Source: Verrucomicrobiota bacterium
GTDB taxonomy: Bacteria; Verrucomicrobiota; Verrucomicrobiia; Verrucomicrobiales; DEV007
Assembly: GCA_018970725.1 (NCBI GenBank)
Contig: JAGWVU010000001.1
Span: 62,001 to 126,000 of the forward strand
DNA: 64,000 bases
Reading direction: 5' to 3'
Below the pieces are notes generated by a model, which had not been told where the DNA came from, ran no database searches, and saw only the letters and a list, made by a program, of their open reading frames with translations. Each line of letters opens with the position of its first letter. The stretch's first letter is position 1. Both the position numbers and the translations under genes were made by a program. Positions 1 to 8,905 of this stretch are shown piece after piece.

Positions 1-1
1 C

Positions 2-1000
2 GACATGTGGCCCTTCCATCCCGGCGTCCGGCACCTAACCCCGGAAGAGAGGGCGAAGCGGTGGCCGCCCTTGCCGCTCCTCGATGGCAACCAGGTGGTC
101 GATCCCGAGGTGAGTCCGGAGGATCAGAAGACCTTGACGGGGCGTTACACCCGGCGGGCGGTCGATTTCATCCGGTCACAGCGTGAAACGCCCTTTTTTC
201 TCTATGTGGCCTACTCGATGCCTCACGTGCCGCTGTTTGTCTCTCCGGAAGGCGAAGGGCGCTCCGGCGCTGGTCTCTACGGCGATGTCATCCGGGAGAT
301 CGATGATTCCGTGGGGAGCATCCTTGGCGCTTTGACCGAGGAGGGGATTGATGGCAACACGATGGTTGTTTTCAGTTCCGACAACGGTCCCTGGCTCAGT
401 TACGGCAAACACGCTGGGTCGTCCGGCGGGCTTCGGGAGGGGAAGGGAACCTGTTGGGAAGGCGGCATCCGGGTGCCCTTTCTCGCCCGGTGGCCCGGCA
501 AAATCCCGTCCGGGAGAGTGGTGCGTGAACCAGCGATGACGATTGACCTTTTTCCGACCGTCGCGGGTTTACTGGGGGCGAACCTGCCATCCCGGCGGAT
601 CGACGGAGTGGACATCTGGCCGTTATTGGCTGATCGGGCAGGGGCGGAATCACCGCACGATGCCTTGTTTTTCTATTTTCTGTCCAATGAACTGCAAGCA
701 ATGCGGTCGGGTCCGTGGAAACTTATTCTCCCGCACCGATACCGGTCTTTCGCGGGACTGACGGGCCGCGATGACGGTCTCCCGGTCGAGTATGCCATGA
801 GGGAGGCGGGGCTTGAGTTGTATCACTTGGAGGATGATCCCGCCGAGACCAAGGATGTGGCGGCGCAACATCCCGCCGTTGTCGAGGATCTTCTCCGCAA
901 GGTCGAGGTCATGCGAGGTGATCTCGGGGACCGCCTCACCTCACGGAAGGGAAGCGGGAACCGCCCCGCCGCGGACTCCGTGCAACCGCCCAAGTCATGA
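2..1000 (+). CDS. Sulfatase (arylsulfatase family), C-terminal part, cut by window start
   Basis: Hydrolyses sulfate esters, probably of polysaccharides, outside the cytoplasm. The reading frame is open from base 2, so the N-terminus, with the signal peptide and the formylglycine Cys/Ser motif, lies outside the window. What remains is typical of the alkaline-phosphatase fold: a PHVPL motif near fragment residue 73, the metal-site motif FSSDNGP at about 123-129, then GLREGKG and WEGGIRVPF, then the small C-terminal subdomain ending with a LYHLEDDPAE motif common in this family. The next gene starts inside the stop codon (ATGA at 997-1000). Substrate specificity cannot be told from this part. 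Confidence 0.9.
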   Translation, partial: DMWPFHPGVRHLTPEERAKRWPPLPLLDGNQVVDPEVSPEDQKTLTGRYTRRAVDFIRSQRETPFFLYVAYSMPHVPLFVSPEGEGRSGAGLYGDVIREIDDSVGSILGALTEEGIDGNTMVVFSSDNGPWLSYGKHAGSSGGLREGKGTCWEGGIRVPFLARWPGKIPSGRVVREPAMTIDLFPTVAGLLGANLPSRRIDGVDIWPLLADRAGAESPHDALFFYFLSNELQAMRSGPWKLILPHRYRSFAGLTGRDDGLPVEYAMREAGLELYHLEDDPAETKDVAAQHPAVVEDLLRKVEVMRGDLGDRLTSRKGSGNRPAADSVQPPKS

Positions 1001-1845
1001 GCGCCGGATTTCAGACGGCCCGGGGCGACGCTGCTGCCATCACCAAGGCGAGCCGGTCCAATCTCGCCTTCGCGTTCGCGTGCCTGCCCAAGCAGCAACG
1101 GCTGGATATGACCACCTTCTATGCCTTCTGTCGCGTGGTTGACGACATCGCCGATGACCCGGTTCTCGAGCGCCCGGCGAAACAGGAGCGGCTCGATCGA
1201 TGGAGCGCCGTGATTGAAACCGCAGCCGAGCCGTCCGAACCACTGGAGAAGGGCGTGACCGACCTGTTGCAGCGCCATCCGACGATCGATCCCCGGCTGC
1301 TCCGGGAGATCGTTCGTGGAATGGAAATGGATCTGGGTCGCGTTCGCTATCAGACTTACAAGGAGCTTCAGGAATATTGCTACCGGGTTGCCTGTGCGGT
1401 CGGGCTGGTCAGTATTGAAATTTTCGGGGCGAGAACCTTCGAGGCCCCGCAATATGCCATCGAACTAGGCCATGCTTTGCAACTGACCAACATTATTCGC
1501 GACGTCGGTGAGGATCTCTCCCAATCGGACCGGATTTACCTTCCGCAAGAGGAGTTGGACCGTTTTGGTGTGACCGAACAAGGTATGCGGGAGGGCCGTC
1601 CCGGGGAGGGGTTCAGGCCCTTGATGCAATTTCAGGCGGACAGGGCCAAGGCAAGGTTTGCGGCGGCCTGCCGCCATTTTCCGCACCGCGACAGGAATGC
1701 GCTCCGGGCAAGCGAACTGATGAGGCGATTCTACCGGACCCTGCTCCACCAGATGGAGCGGGACGGGTTCCGCGTCCTCAACAGGCGCTACCGTCTCGGC
1801 ACGCTCCAGAAAACTTTTTTGCTTCTGGGTAGTCTGCTCCCGTGA
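997..1845 (+). CDS. Squalene/phytoene synthase family protein
   Basis: Head-to-head prenyl transferase that joins two prenyl diphosphates (farnesyl or geranylgeranyl) into a C30 or C40 product for hopanoids or carotenoids. The 282-residue length fits the family. Both aspartate-rich motifs are visible: VVDDIADD near residue 47 and RDVGEDLSQSDRIYLP near 170, which bind diphosphate through magnesium. The start overlaps the sulfatase stop by four bases, so the two are probably cotranscribed, though no functional link is known. No hpn or crt genes follow, so phytoene synthase and HpnC/HpnD-type roles cannot be separated. Confidence 0.88.
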   Translation: MSAGFQTARGDAAAITKASRSNLAFAFACLPKQQRLDMTTFYAFCRVVDDIADDPVLERPAKQERLDRWSAVIETAAEPSEPLEKGVTDLLQRHPTIDPRLLREIVRGMEMDLGRVRYQTYKELQEYCYRVACAVGLVSIEIFGARTFEAPQYAIELGHALQLTNIIRDVGEDLSQSDRIYLPQEELDRFGVTEQGMREGRPGEGFRPLMQFQADRAKARFAAACRHFPHRDRNALRASELMRRFYRTLLHQMERDGFRVLNRRYRLGTLQKTFLLLGSLLP

Positions 1846-1933
1846 GGCTGCCACTCCATGGATGGTCCGCATTCCTCAAGGACCGCGAGGCAGGGTGCAG
1901 CGGGAGATTGAGCAATGCGGGCGGGGTTTCGGG

Positions 1934-3136
1934 TCAGTCCAGATGGAGACAGATGGCCTTCAGATAGTGGGCCTCGGGGAAGGTGGCAGGATGATCCGGA
2001 GCATGACCGCTGGTCCAGAGTTCCCTGACACGCCGTCCCGACCGGTGGGCCGTTCGCCTCACGGTGTCGAAAAATTCTTCCTGATGAACATGGGAGGAAC
2101 AGGAGGCGGAGACGAGGATTCCGTCCCTTCGAAGGACACGGATTCCTCCGGAGGCGAGAGCGGCGTAGCCCTCCAAGGCCGCGGAACGGTTGGCTTCCCG
2201 GGGGGCCAGGGAGGGCGGATCGAGCACCACGACCCCATAGGTTGACGCGGGGGAACTTCGCAACCACTCGAAAGCGTCCGCCTGCAGGCAGTGATGCTCC
2301 ACAGGCGGGAGCCGGGACGCGGAGGCGTTCAACCGGAGATTCCTCCGTGCGCTTTCCAAAGCGTGCGCACTGATGTCGAGGTCGGTCACGGATCGCGCGC
2401 CGGCCCGGGCCGCGTAGACGGAGAAACCTCCGGAATAACTGAAAACATTCAGGACGTCGCGGTCACGCGACATTTCACCGACGCGTTGCCGGTTCTCCCG
2501 CTGATCAAGGAAGAAGCCGGTCTTCTGCCCCTGCCGCACCTGGGCTTCGAAGAGCAAACCATTCTCCTCGAAAACCACCGGATCGAGACCGGAATCTCCC
2601 CGGAAGCCCTCAGATACGCCCCAACGATCCAAGGCCAACCCGGCGAGATTCCGGCTCAGCCGGAGCATGAGGAAAGCGGGGTGCAACTCCTCGCGAAGCG
2701 CTGCTTCCAATGAATCCAGAAGCTCCAACCAGGCCGGGATGTAGATCTTCACGACCAACGTCGTGTCGTAACGATCCACGACCAAGCCGGGCAGGGCATC
2801 GCTCTCCCCGTTGATCCAACGACCGCCGGTCGTGCCGGAACCAAACACCGAGGAAGCTTCACGCAGTGCCCGGGCGCAACGGATTCTCTCGCGCCAAAAC
2901 GCCTCGCCGACCAGGACCGGCTTCCGGACTTGGAAGACGCGGAGCCGGATGGGGGAGAGCGGATCAAAAAAGCCGAGGGCGAGGAAACGATCGGACCGGT
3001 CATAGACCACCGCGACTTCACCGGGTTCACCGGGCCGGTTCTGCTCTTTGACGCCGTCGGAAAACACCCAAGGGTGACCGCGCAAAACCGCCGACTCCGC
3101 GCGGGGGAAAAGTCTTAGGCGCAGCTTTGCGGGCAT
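1934..3136 (-). CDS. rlmI: Class I SAM-dependent rRNA methyltransferase, RlmI-like
   Basis: Predicted 23S rRNA 5-methylcytosine methyltransferase. The 400-residue protein has an N-terminal PUA-like domain (GHPWVFSDGVK near residue 20) and a C-terminal Rossmann methyltransferase. Its SAM motif is NVFSYSGGFSVYAARAGA, followed by the acidic TDLD and the VVLDPPSLA motif. A cysteine in SASCSSHV matches the catalytic cysteine of the RlmI/RlmK family. The ATG start at 3136 directly precedes the PUA domain. It is convergent with the squalene synthase gene, with an 88-bp gap in which no clear terminator is seen. Assignment to C1962 rests on family resemblance only. Confidence 0.85.
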   Translation of the reverse strand: MPAKLRLRLFPRAESAVLRGHPWVFSDGVKEQNRPGEPGEVAVVYDRSDRFLALGFFDPLSPIRLRVFQVRKPVLVGEAFWRERIRCARALREASSVFGSGTTGGRWINGESDALPGLVVDRYDTTLVVKIYIPAWLELLDSLEAALREELHPAFLMLRLSRNLAGLALDRWGVSEGFRGDSGLDPVVFEENGLLFEAQVRQGQKTGFFLDQRENRQRVGEMSRDRDVLNVFSYSGGFSVYAARAGARSVTDLDISAHALESARRNLRLNASASRLPPVEHHCLQADAFEWLRSSPASTYGVVVLDPPSLAPREANRSAALEGYAALASGGIRVLRRDGILVSASCSSHVHQEEFFDTVRRTAHRSGRRVRELWTSGHAPDHPATFPEAHYLKAICLHLD

Positions 3137-3172
3137 TTGGCGAACCCCAGGCCCGATGGACCGTAGGGAGGA

Positions 3173-4315
3173 TCAAGCGACTCCGGAGATGGCGCGCTCC
3201 CCATACTGCATCCAGCGGAAGGCGAGCAACAGCATCAGCCAGATCATGGGAAGGGCAACAAACAAGCCGACCCCGAGGGCAAGAGCGCCTGCAAGGAACA
3301 CCCCTAAAACCGCCAGATACAGGAGGACGATCCGCCACTTGTTGTTGGTCGTGAGAGCCGAACTGTATTTGAAGGACTCGATGACACCAAGATCCCGATC
3401 GAGGATCCCCATGTAGAACTGACCGAAGCGCAGGACCAGGTAGATACCCGGAATGACTAGAGCGAGAAAGCCCAAGAAGACCATCAAGCCGAAGAGACAA
3501 GAGGCGACAATCATTTTAAGGATCTTGCCACCCTCCCCAAAGAGCTGTGAGAGCGCAACTGGATTGCCGGAAACGAGGTTGAGTCCGATCCGGGTGAGTC
3601 CCAACCCGAGCCAGATCGACACGAGATTGAGTACCACCGCGGTGATCGGCCCGGTAGTGGAATCCGTTGGGTCGCCCCCGACCGGTGACCCGGGAGCTGG
3701 CACCAAGCCTAAGGCGCTGTCCGCGAAAGCGGTGGCGAAGGACACCGTCAGGATGATCACGGTGTAAACCATGAAGGACAAAAAAATGAACCCGAAATGG
3801 CCCAAAACGAGTTTCCAACTCCGCCCGATGATCGGTCCGATGGAAATGGGATCGCTCCCCGGCGGGATCTCACCGCCCGAGGCGGCAACAGGAGCGGCGG
3901 CGACAGGAGCCGGGGAGATCCGCTTCCTTTCGCTTTGAGGGGTGGCGTAGGGATTGAGAAATCGGTCGGTCACTGGGGCCGGGATGACCGCAGGCTGGGT
4001 GGCGACGGGTTGCGCTGCGACCGGGGCTGATGGCGCGGAGGCCGGGGCGAGCGGTGCGACGAAAACCGGGGCGGGTGCAACTTCCACAGGCGGAAGAGGT
4101 GCGACCGGAAGTGGCTCCGGCTCCGGGACGGGGAAAGAAACCGGCGCGACGGGATAGAGACCGGGGACATCACCGGCCGGGAGCCAGCCTGGCATCGGGG
4201 CGCTCCATACGAGGTCGGAGCGTTGCAGCTCGCCTTGCCTGATCATCGCATCCATCGCAACCCGGTCCACTGGACCGAGTTGTTTTCCGTCACGCGCGTA
4301 ATACCACTCTGCCAT
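3173..4315 (-). CDS. GYF_2-domain integral membrane protein
   Basis: Function unknown. The N-terminus (MAEWYYARDGKQLGPV) is a GYF_2 (DUF4339) domain of about 50 residues, a probable protein-protein interaction module. A proline/alanine/valine-rich linker follows (about 55-150), then a membrane domain with about five or six hydrophobic segments resembling the DUF975-type membrane domain. The frame stays open 39 codons further upstream, but that stretch runs back toward the tRNA-Phe gene and lacks domain sense, so the ATG at 4315 is preferred. The gene lies 87 bp downstream of tRNA-Phe on the same strand. The GYF_2-plus-membrane layout recurs in Planctomycetes and Verrucomicrobia. Confidence 0.75.
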   Translation of the reverse strand: MAEWYYARDGKQLGPVDRVAMDAMIRQGELQRSDLVWSAPMPGWLPAGDVPGLYPVAPVSFPVPEPEPLPVAPLPPVEVAPAPVFVAPLAPASAPSAPVAAQPVATQPAVIPAPVTDRFLNPYATPQSERKRISPAPVAAAPVAASGGEIPPGSDPISIGPIIGRSWKLVLGHFGFIFLSFMVYTVIILTVSFATAFADSALGLVPAPGSPVGGDPTDSTTGPITAVVLNLVSIWLGLGLTRIGLNLVSGNPVALSQLFGEGGKILKMIVASCLFGLMVFLGFLALVIPGIYLVLRFGQFYMGILDRDLGVIESFKYSSALTTNNKWRIVLLYLAVLGVFLAGALALGVGLFVALPMIWLMLLLAFRWMQYGERAISGVA

Positions 4316-4402
4316 CTGGGATGAAGCTAGTGCAAGAAAGATGTCTTGCAAGGCGGGAAAGAGAGTTACCAGCCAACGAAAGGCCCCAAGGCGGGGATAG
4401 AG

Positions 4403-4475
<73 letters not shown>

Positions 4476-4494
4476 GTTCCCTGACGGAGGGGTC

Positions 4495-4522
4495 AAACTA
4501 CAAGAAGCGCGACCGTTGACAA
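4495..4522 (-). promoter_or_regulatory. Candidate promoter for tRNA-Phe
   Basis: On the minus strand a TTGTCA -35 box (4517-4522) and a TAGTTT -10 box (4495-4500) are separated by 16 bp, about 20 bp before the tRNA 5' end. Position and quality fit a sigma-70 promoter. It might also drive the GYF_2 gene downstream. Confidence 0.5.
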
Positions 4523-4562
4523 ACGGAAATTGCAAATCCCGCAAAAAGCCGCGGAGGTCGCT

Positions 4563-5489
4563 TCAAAATGGAGGAAAAGTCAGCACATCGTCACCCGGTT
4601 GGGGCTTGAGGGCCTTTGGGTCCGTTTTCCAAGCGCCTTCCAGTTCTGCGACGCTCTGCTGGGGCAGGATTTCGTCGAGGTGGATGAGACCGAGCAACGT
4701 GCCGCCACGACGGATCGCGAGCTTGCGGCCCGCCTCAAGATTGTGCTGGCTCCCGCAGTTGATGACCACGAAGTGCCAGTCGGCGTCGTATTCCAGCACC
4801 TTGCCGAGGGCCGGCGCGTCCCGGATGCGTTGTTCCGCAGCGGAAATCTCTGGTTTGGCCGGGGAGGACGGCCCGGGCAAGGGTTGGGAGGCGGTTGGGC
4901 GAGGCTCAGGCAGACCGGAGGTGACCCCGCTGGGGACCGGCGATGCCTTGGGTTCGGGAGCGACGGAGGACGCAGGCTGTTTCAGGGTGTCGAAACGCTG
5001 CCGCATCAGGTCCCGCTCTTGTTGGAGCAAGGCAAGTTCCTCGCTGAAGTCCGGGTTCGACTTCCCGGAGGGCGCCACTTCCGTGGGCGGCGTAAGCCGT
5101 GCGATCTCTGCGCTCGGAACGGGGGGCACCGCCGCGACCGGGATCTGGGGTTGCGGGGCGGGCGGCGTCGCGGGTGCTGCAGGGGCGGTCTCCGATGGAC
5201 GGGACCCTTGACCGGCTCGGTAGAGAGCGAGTTCCGCCCGCTCCATATGGCGCTCGTGGAAATAATCGCTCACCTTCATGCCGATCACGATGCCAAGCAT
5301 GAGGATGCAAACGAGGAGAAGAACCTGGGTAAAGCCCGGGCCGAAGACGAAATGGGAGCGCAACTGCCCCCGCTCGCGCTCCGGACGGGCCGCCTGTGCC
5401 TCCTCGCCCTGAGTCTTCGGGCTGGGTTTGGGCAGATGGATGACGGGCGGCAGCCCCGGATCCTCGTCTATCAGCAAAGGGTCTTTCAT
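4563..5489 (-). CDS. Single-pass membrane protein with coiled coil and C-terminal beta domain
   Basis: Not recognised as a named family. The 308-residue protein has a charged, proline-rich cytoplasmic N-terminus and one transmembrane helix at about residues 53-70. A proline/alanine-rich segment and a short coiled coil follow (near 150-170), then a second Pro/Ser-rich linker. The C-terminal domain of about 90 residues includes GKVLEYDADWHFVVIN, CGSQHNLEAGRKLAIRRGG and LGLIHLDEILPQQSVAEL. That pattern of an early G, a central GS and RRGG before a short strand resembles the small beta-barrel fold of FlgT-C-like domains, which is an inference. An in-frame TTG three codons upstream exists; the ATG at 5489 is preferred. 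It is divergent from ileS by about 147 bp. Confidence 0.7.
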   Translation of the reverse strand: MKDPLLIDEDPGLPPVIHLPKPSPKTQGEEAQAARPERERGQLRSHFVFGPGFTQVLLLVCILMLGIVIGMKVSDYFHERHMERAELALYRAGQGSRPSETAPAAPATPPAPQPQIPVAAVPPVPSAEIARLTPPTEVAPSGKSNPDFSEELALLQQERDLMRQRFDTLKQPASSVAPEPKASPVPSGVTSGLPEPRPTASQPLPGPSSPAKPEISAAEQRIRDAPALGKVLEYDADWHFVVINCGSQHNLEAGRKLAIRRGGTLLGLIHLDEILPQQSVAELEGAWKTDPKALKPQPGDDVLTFPPF

Positions 5490-5636
5490 TCGAAACAAGC
5501 GGAAGCGGACGATAGGTCAATTTGCCTCCGGTGGAAAGACGAGATTCCGATCGCGTCGATTCAGATCTCCGCCCCGTTTGCCCAACCTCGACTCTGGTGC
5601 TAGGATCGCCAACTTCGCAGTCGCCCCGAGACCCTC

Positions 5637-8387
5637 ATGAGTGAATCTTCGAGTTACAAAACGAGCCTGAACCTCCCACAAACCGAGTTTCCGATGCGGG
5701 GAGACTTGGTGCAGCGTGAACCGGAGCGGCTCAAAAAGTGGGAGAAAAGCGGGCTCTACCGTAAAATCATGGCCAAGCGGAAGGCGGAAAACGCGCCGCA
5801 GTTTGTTTTGCACGACGGGCCTCCATTTGCCAACGGGGACGTGCACATGGGCACGGCGCTGAACAAAGTGCTCAAGGATCTGGTGGTCAAAAGCAAAAGC
5901 ATGGCGGGGTTTCACACCCCGTTCATCCCCGGATGGGATTGCCACGGTCTGCCCATCGAATTCAAGGTGGTCAAGGAGGCCCAGGGACTCGAACCCGCCG
6001 AAGTCCGGCGCCGTGCGGAGGAATTCGCCCGGAAGTTCATCGACATCCAACGGGATTCCTTCCGCCGGCTCGGCGTATTCGGGGACTGGGCCGATCCTTA
6101 CCTGACCTTGTCACCGGCCTACGAGGCGGACATCATCCGGGTCTTTGCCACCCTGGTGGAGAAGGGATTGGTCTACCAATCCCGCAAACCGGTTTCGTGG
6201 TCGTTTGGCGCCCGCACGGCGTTGGCGGAAGCGGAGGTGGAATACAAAGAGGTCACCGACACCGCCGTATACGTGAAGTTTCCCCTCGTGGAGGGGGCTC
6301 TGGCCAACCAGTCTTCCCTCGTCATCTGGACGACGACCCCGTGGACGCTGCCCGCGAACCTCGGGATCGCCCTCCATCCCCGGATGGCCTATGTGCGCAC
6401 GGTTTTCACCCACCCGGACGGCCGCCGGGAGGATCTGGTCGTTCTCAAGGCACTCGTCGGAGCTTTCGAGGCGGCCACCGGGTTCCGGCCTGCCGAGGGA
6501 GCACAGGTCCATGAACATTTGGGACAGGATTTCGCCGGGGCGGCGGCTTGGCATCCCTTTTTGTCCCGCCCTTCCCGGGTCATTCCCGGTGAATTCGTGA
6601 CCGAGGAGCAGGGGACCGGCGCGGTCCACGTCGCTCCCGGGCACGGCGCGGTCGACTACGCGGCCGGGCAGGAAAACGGCTTGGGATTGCTCTCGCCGGT
6701 GGACGACAATGGTTGTTACACCGCGGAAGTCGGTGTCCCCGAACTGGTCGGGCAGCACGTCTTGCAGGCCAACGAGCGCGTCGTCGGAATTCTCAGTGAA
6801 AGCGGTCATTTGCTCGGACGGGAGGCCTACCGTCACAGTTATCCGCATTGCTGGAGGTCGAAGACTCCGATCATCTTCCGTTCGGTAGAGCAATTTTTCA
6901 TCCGGATCGATGCGTTGCGCCAGTCCGCTCTCGGTGAGATCGACCGGGTGGAGTGGCTGCCGCATTGGGGACGCAACCGGATCCATGGCACGGTCGAAGC
7001 AAGGCCGGACTGGTGCATCAGCCGGCAGCGCACCTGGGGCGTTCCATTGCCGGTGTTTTTCGTGGAGGACAAACCGCTCTTCGATGCCGCACTGGCTCGC
7101 AAGGTCGCCGACCTCGTGGAGGCGCATGGCAGCAACGCGTGGTTTGAGTGGGACGATTCGCTATGGGTCGAAAAGCTCGGCCTGCCGAAAGGGGCGCGCC
7201 GGGGGATGGACACCCTCGATGTGTGGATCGATTCGGGGTCGAGTCACGTGGCCGTGTTGGACCGTCACCCGGAACTTGGGGCACCGGCTGATCTTTATCT
7301 CGAAGCCACCGACCAGCATCGCGGCTGGTTCCAAAGTTCGCTCATGCTGAGTGTCGCGGTCCGCGGCGCAGCCCCCTACAAAACGGTGATGACGCACGGG
7401 TTCGTGGTCGACAAAGACAAGAAAAAGCTGTCGAAGTCGGCGGCGGGTGGGGGCAAGCCGGTCGAGGCGAAATATTTCTACGGGAAATACGGGGCCGACA
7501 TCGTGAGGCTTTGGGTTTCCAGCGTGGACTGGCAGAACGAGGTGCCCTTTGGCGAGGAGCTTTTCCAACAGATCGCGGAACCGTATCGGCGGTTGCGGAA
7601 CAGCCTGCGGATTCTGCTGGCAAACCTCTCCGATTTCGACGCCGCCAAGGATGGAGTGGACGCGGAGGGGTTCGGTCTGTTGGACCGTTGGGCGTTGCAG
7701 CGGTTGCACCAAGTGACGGTGGCTTGCCGGAAGGCCTACGAGGAATACGATTTCCGCCGTGTCTTCAACGAATTGAACCAGTTTTGCGCGGTGGATCTGA
7801 GCGCGTTGTATGTGGATATCACCAAGGATCGTCTCTATTGCGAGGCGGCCGGTGCCCCGAAACGGCGGGCCACGCAGACGGCGATGCACCGGATCTTCGA
7901 CTCGTTCGTGCGTCTGGTGGCCCCGATTCTGGCCTTCACCGCAGACGAGGCTTGGGAGTTCGCCGGGCACAAGGAATCGGTCCACCTCGAGAAGTTTCCC
8001 GATGCGGATCCCGGGTTCGCCGGGACGGAGGCGATCGAGGCGGTGAATCACCTCCTACGGCTTCGCGATGCGATTCAGCCGAAGATCGAGGAGGCGATCC
8101 AGTCGGGCCTCCTCAACAAAAACGAGCGGGCGGCCATCTCGGTGGAGTTGGCCAAGGAAGATCCCGTCCTCGGTCTGTTGCGGGACCGGGCCGACGAGGT
8201 GGTTGAGTTTCTCCGGGTTTCGCGGTGCGTCGGCAAGGTCTCGAAAGCGAAGGTTCTGCCGGTCGTCACCGTTGAGGTCACCCCGGACCCGGAATGTCCC
8301 CGTTGCCGGCGTTCCCTACCGATCGGGGCCGACGAACTTTGCCCCCGCTGTTCCGAGGTGGTGCGCACTTTTGAAGCGACCACCTGA
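5637..8387 (+). CDS. ileS: Isoleucyl-tRNA synthetase
   Basis: Charges tRNA-Ile with isoleucine in the cytoplasm. The 916-residue length is normal for bacterial IleS. The class I signature reads PPFANGDVHMGTALNK (HIGH region) and the second signature reads KKLSKS (KMSKS region). The central editing domain includes the WTTTPWTLPANL motif. The C-terminus ends in a zinc ribbon, CPRC...CPRC, as in type-1 IleS enzymes. No strong Shine-Dalgarno is visible before the ATG at 5637. lspA follows after 14 bp and pdxA overlaps lspA, so the three form one operon; the ileS-lspA link is common in bacteria. Confidence 0.97.
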   Translation: MSESSSYKTSLNLPQTEFPMRGDLVQREPERLKKWEKSGLYRKIMAKRKAENAPQFVLHDGPPFANGDVHMGTALNKVLKDLVVKSKSMAGFHTPFIPGWDCHGLPIEFKVVKEAQGLEPAEVRRRAEEFARKFIDIQRDSFRRLGVFGDWADPYLTLSPAYEADIIRVFATLVEKGLVYQSRKPVSWSFGARTALAEAEVEYKEVTDTAVYVKFPLVEGALANQSSLVIWTTTPWTLPANLGIALHPRMAYVRTVFTHPDGRREDLVVLKALVGAFEAATGFRPAEGAQVHEHLGQDFAGAAAWHPFLSRPSRVIPGEFVTEEQGTGAVHVAPGHGAVDYAAGQENGLGLLSPVDDNGCYTAEVGVPELVGQHVLQANERVVGILSESGHLLGREAYRHSYPHCWRSKTPIIFRSVEQFFIRIDALRQSALGEIDRVEWLPHWGRNRIHGTVEARPDWCISRQRTWGVPLPVFFVEDKPLFDAALARKVADLVEAHGSNAWFEWDDSLWVEKLGLPKGARRGMDTLDVWIDSGSSHVAVLDRHPELGAPADLYLEATDQHRGWFQSSLMLSVAVRGAAPYKTVMTHGFVVDKDKKKLSKSAAGGGKPVEAKYFYGKYGADIVRLWVSSVDWQNEVPFGEELFQQIAEPYRRLRNSLRILLANLSDFDAAKDGVDAEGFGLLDRWALQRLHQVTVACRKAYEEYDFRRVFNELNQFCAVDLSALYVDITKDRLYCEAAGAPKRRATQTAMHRIFDSFVRLVAPILAFTADEAWEFAGHKESVHLEKFPDADPGFAGTEAIEAVNHLLRLRDAIQPKIEEAIQSGLLNKNERAAISVELAKEDPVLGLLRDRADEVVEFLRVSRCVGKVSKAKVLPVVTVEVTPDPECPRCRRSLPIGADELCPRCSEVVRTFEATT

Positions 8388-8401
8388 ATCCGGCTCCCAC
8401 G

Positions 8402-8905
8402 ATGAAATACCTGCTCTATCTCACCCTCCCGCTTTACCTGCTGGACCAAGCCACGAAGGCATGGGTCATCGGCCGGTTTCCGGAGCCCGGCGGATTTCCC
8501 CATGAACGGATCCAGGTGGTTCCGGGGTTCTTCGACCTGGTCCGCGTGCACAACACGGGCATGGCCTTCGGTCTCGGCAACGGGGCCTCCTGGTCCAACT
8601 TCGTGTTCCTCGGCATCGCGGCGCTGGCCATCGGGTTCATCGGGTTCCTCTGGCGCAAGGGAATGCTCGAAGGAGTGGCCGGACACGTGTCGGCTGCGCT
8701 GCTCATCAGTGGGATTCTCGGCAATGTGACCGATCGGTTGGCGCGGGGCTATGTCGTCGATTTCCTCGATTTTTCGATCGGGGACCGCCACTGGCCTTCG
8801 TTCAACGTGGCTGACTCCTGCATTTGTGTGGCGGCGGGGCTTCTGATCCTGGGCTCGTTCGCCCCGGCATCGAAAACCAAGGAGGAGGGAGGAAGCCGTG
8901 GCTGA
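8402..8905 (+). CDS. lspA: Lipoprotein signal peptidase (signal peptidase II)
   Basis: Inner-membrane aspartyl protease that cleaves prolipoprotein signal peptides after diacylglyceryl modification. The 167-residue protein has four hydrophobic segments. Conserved motifs are HNTGMAFGL, GNVTDRLARGYVVDF (first catalytic Asp) and WPSFNVADS (second catalytic Asp). It supports the lipoproteins predicted in this window at 15982-16911, 22987-24453 and 31989-33251. Its stop overlaps the pdxA start by eight bases. Confidence 0.96.
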   Translation: MKYLLYLTLPLYLLDQATKAWVIGRFPEPGGFPHERIQVVPGFFDLVRVHNTGMAFGLGNGASWSNFVFLGIAALAIGFIGFLWRKGMLEGVAGHVSAALLISGILGNVTDRLARGYVVDFLDFSIGDRHWPSFNVADSCICVAAGLLILGSFAPASKTKEEGGSRG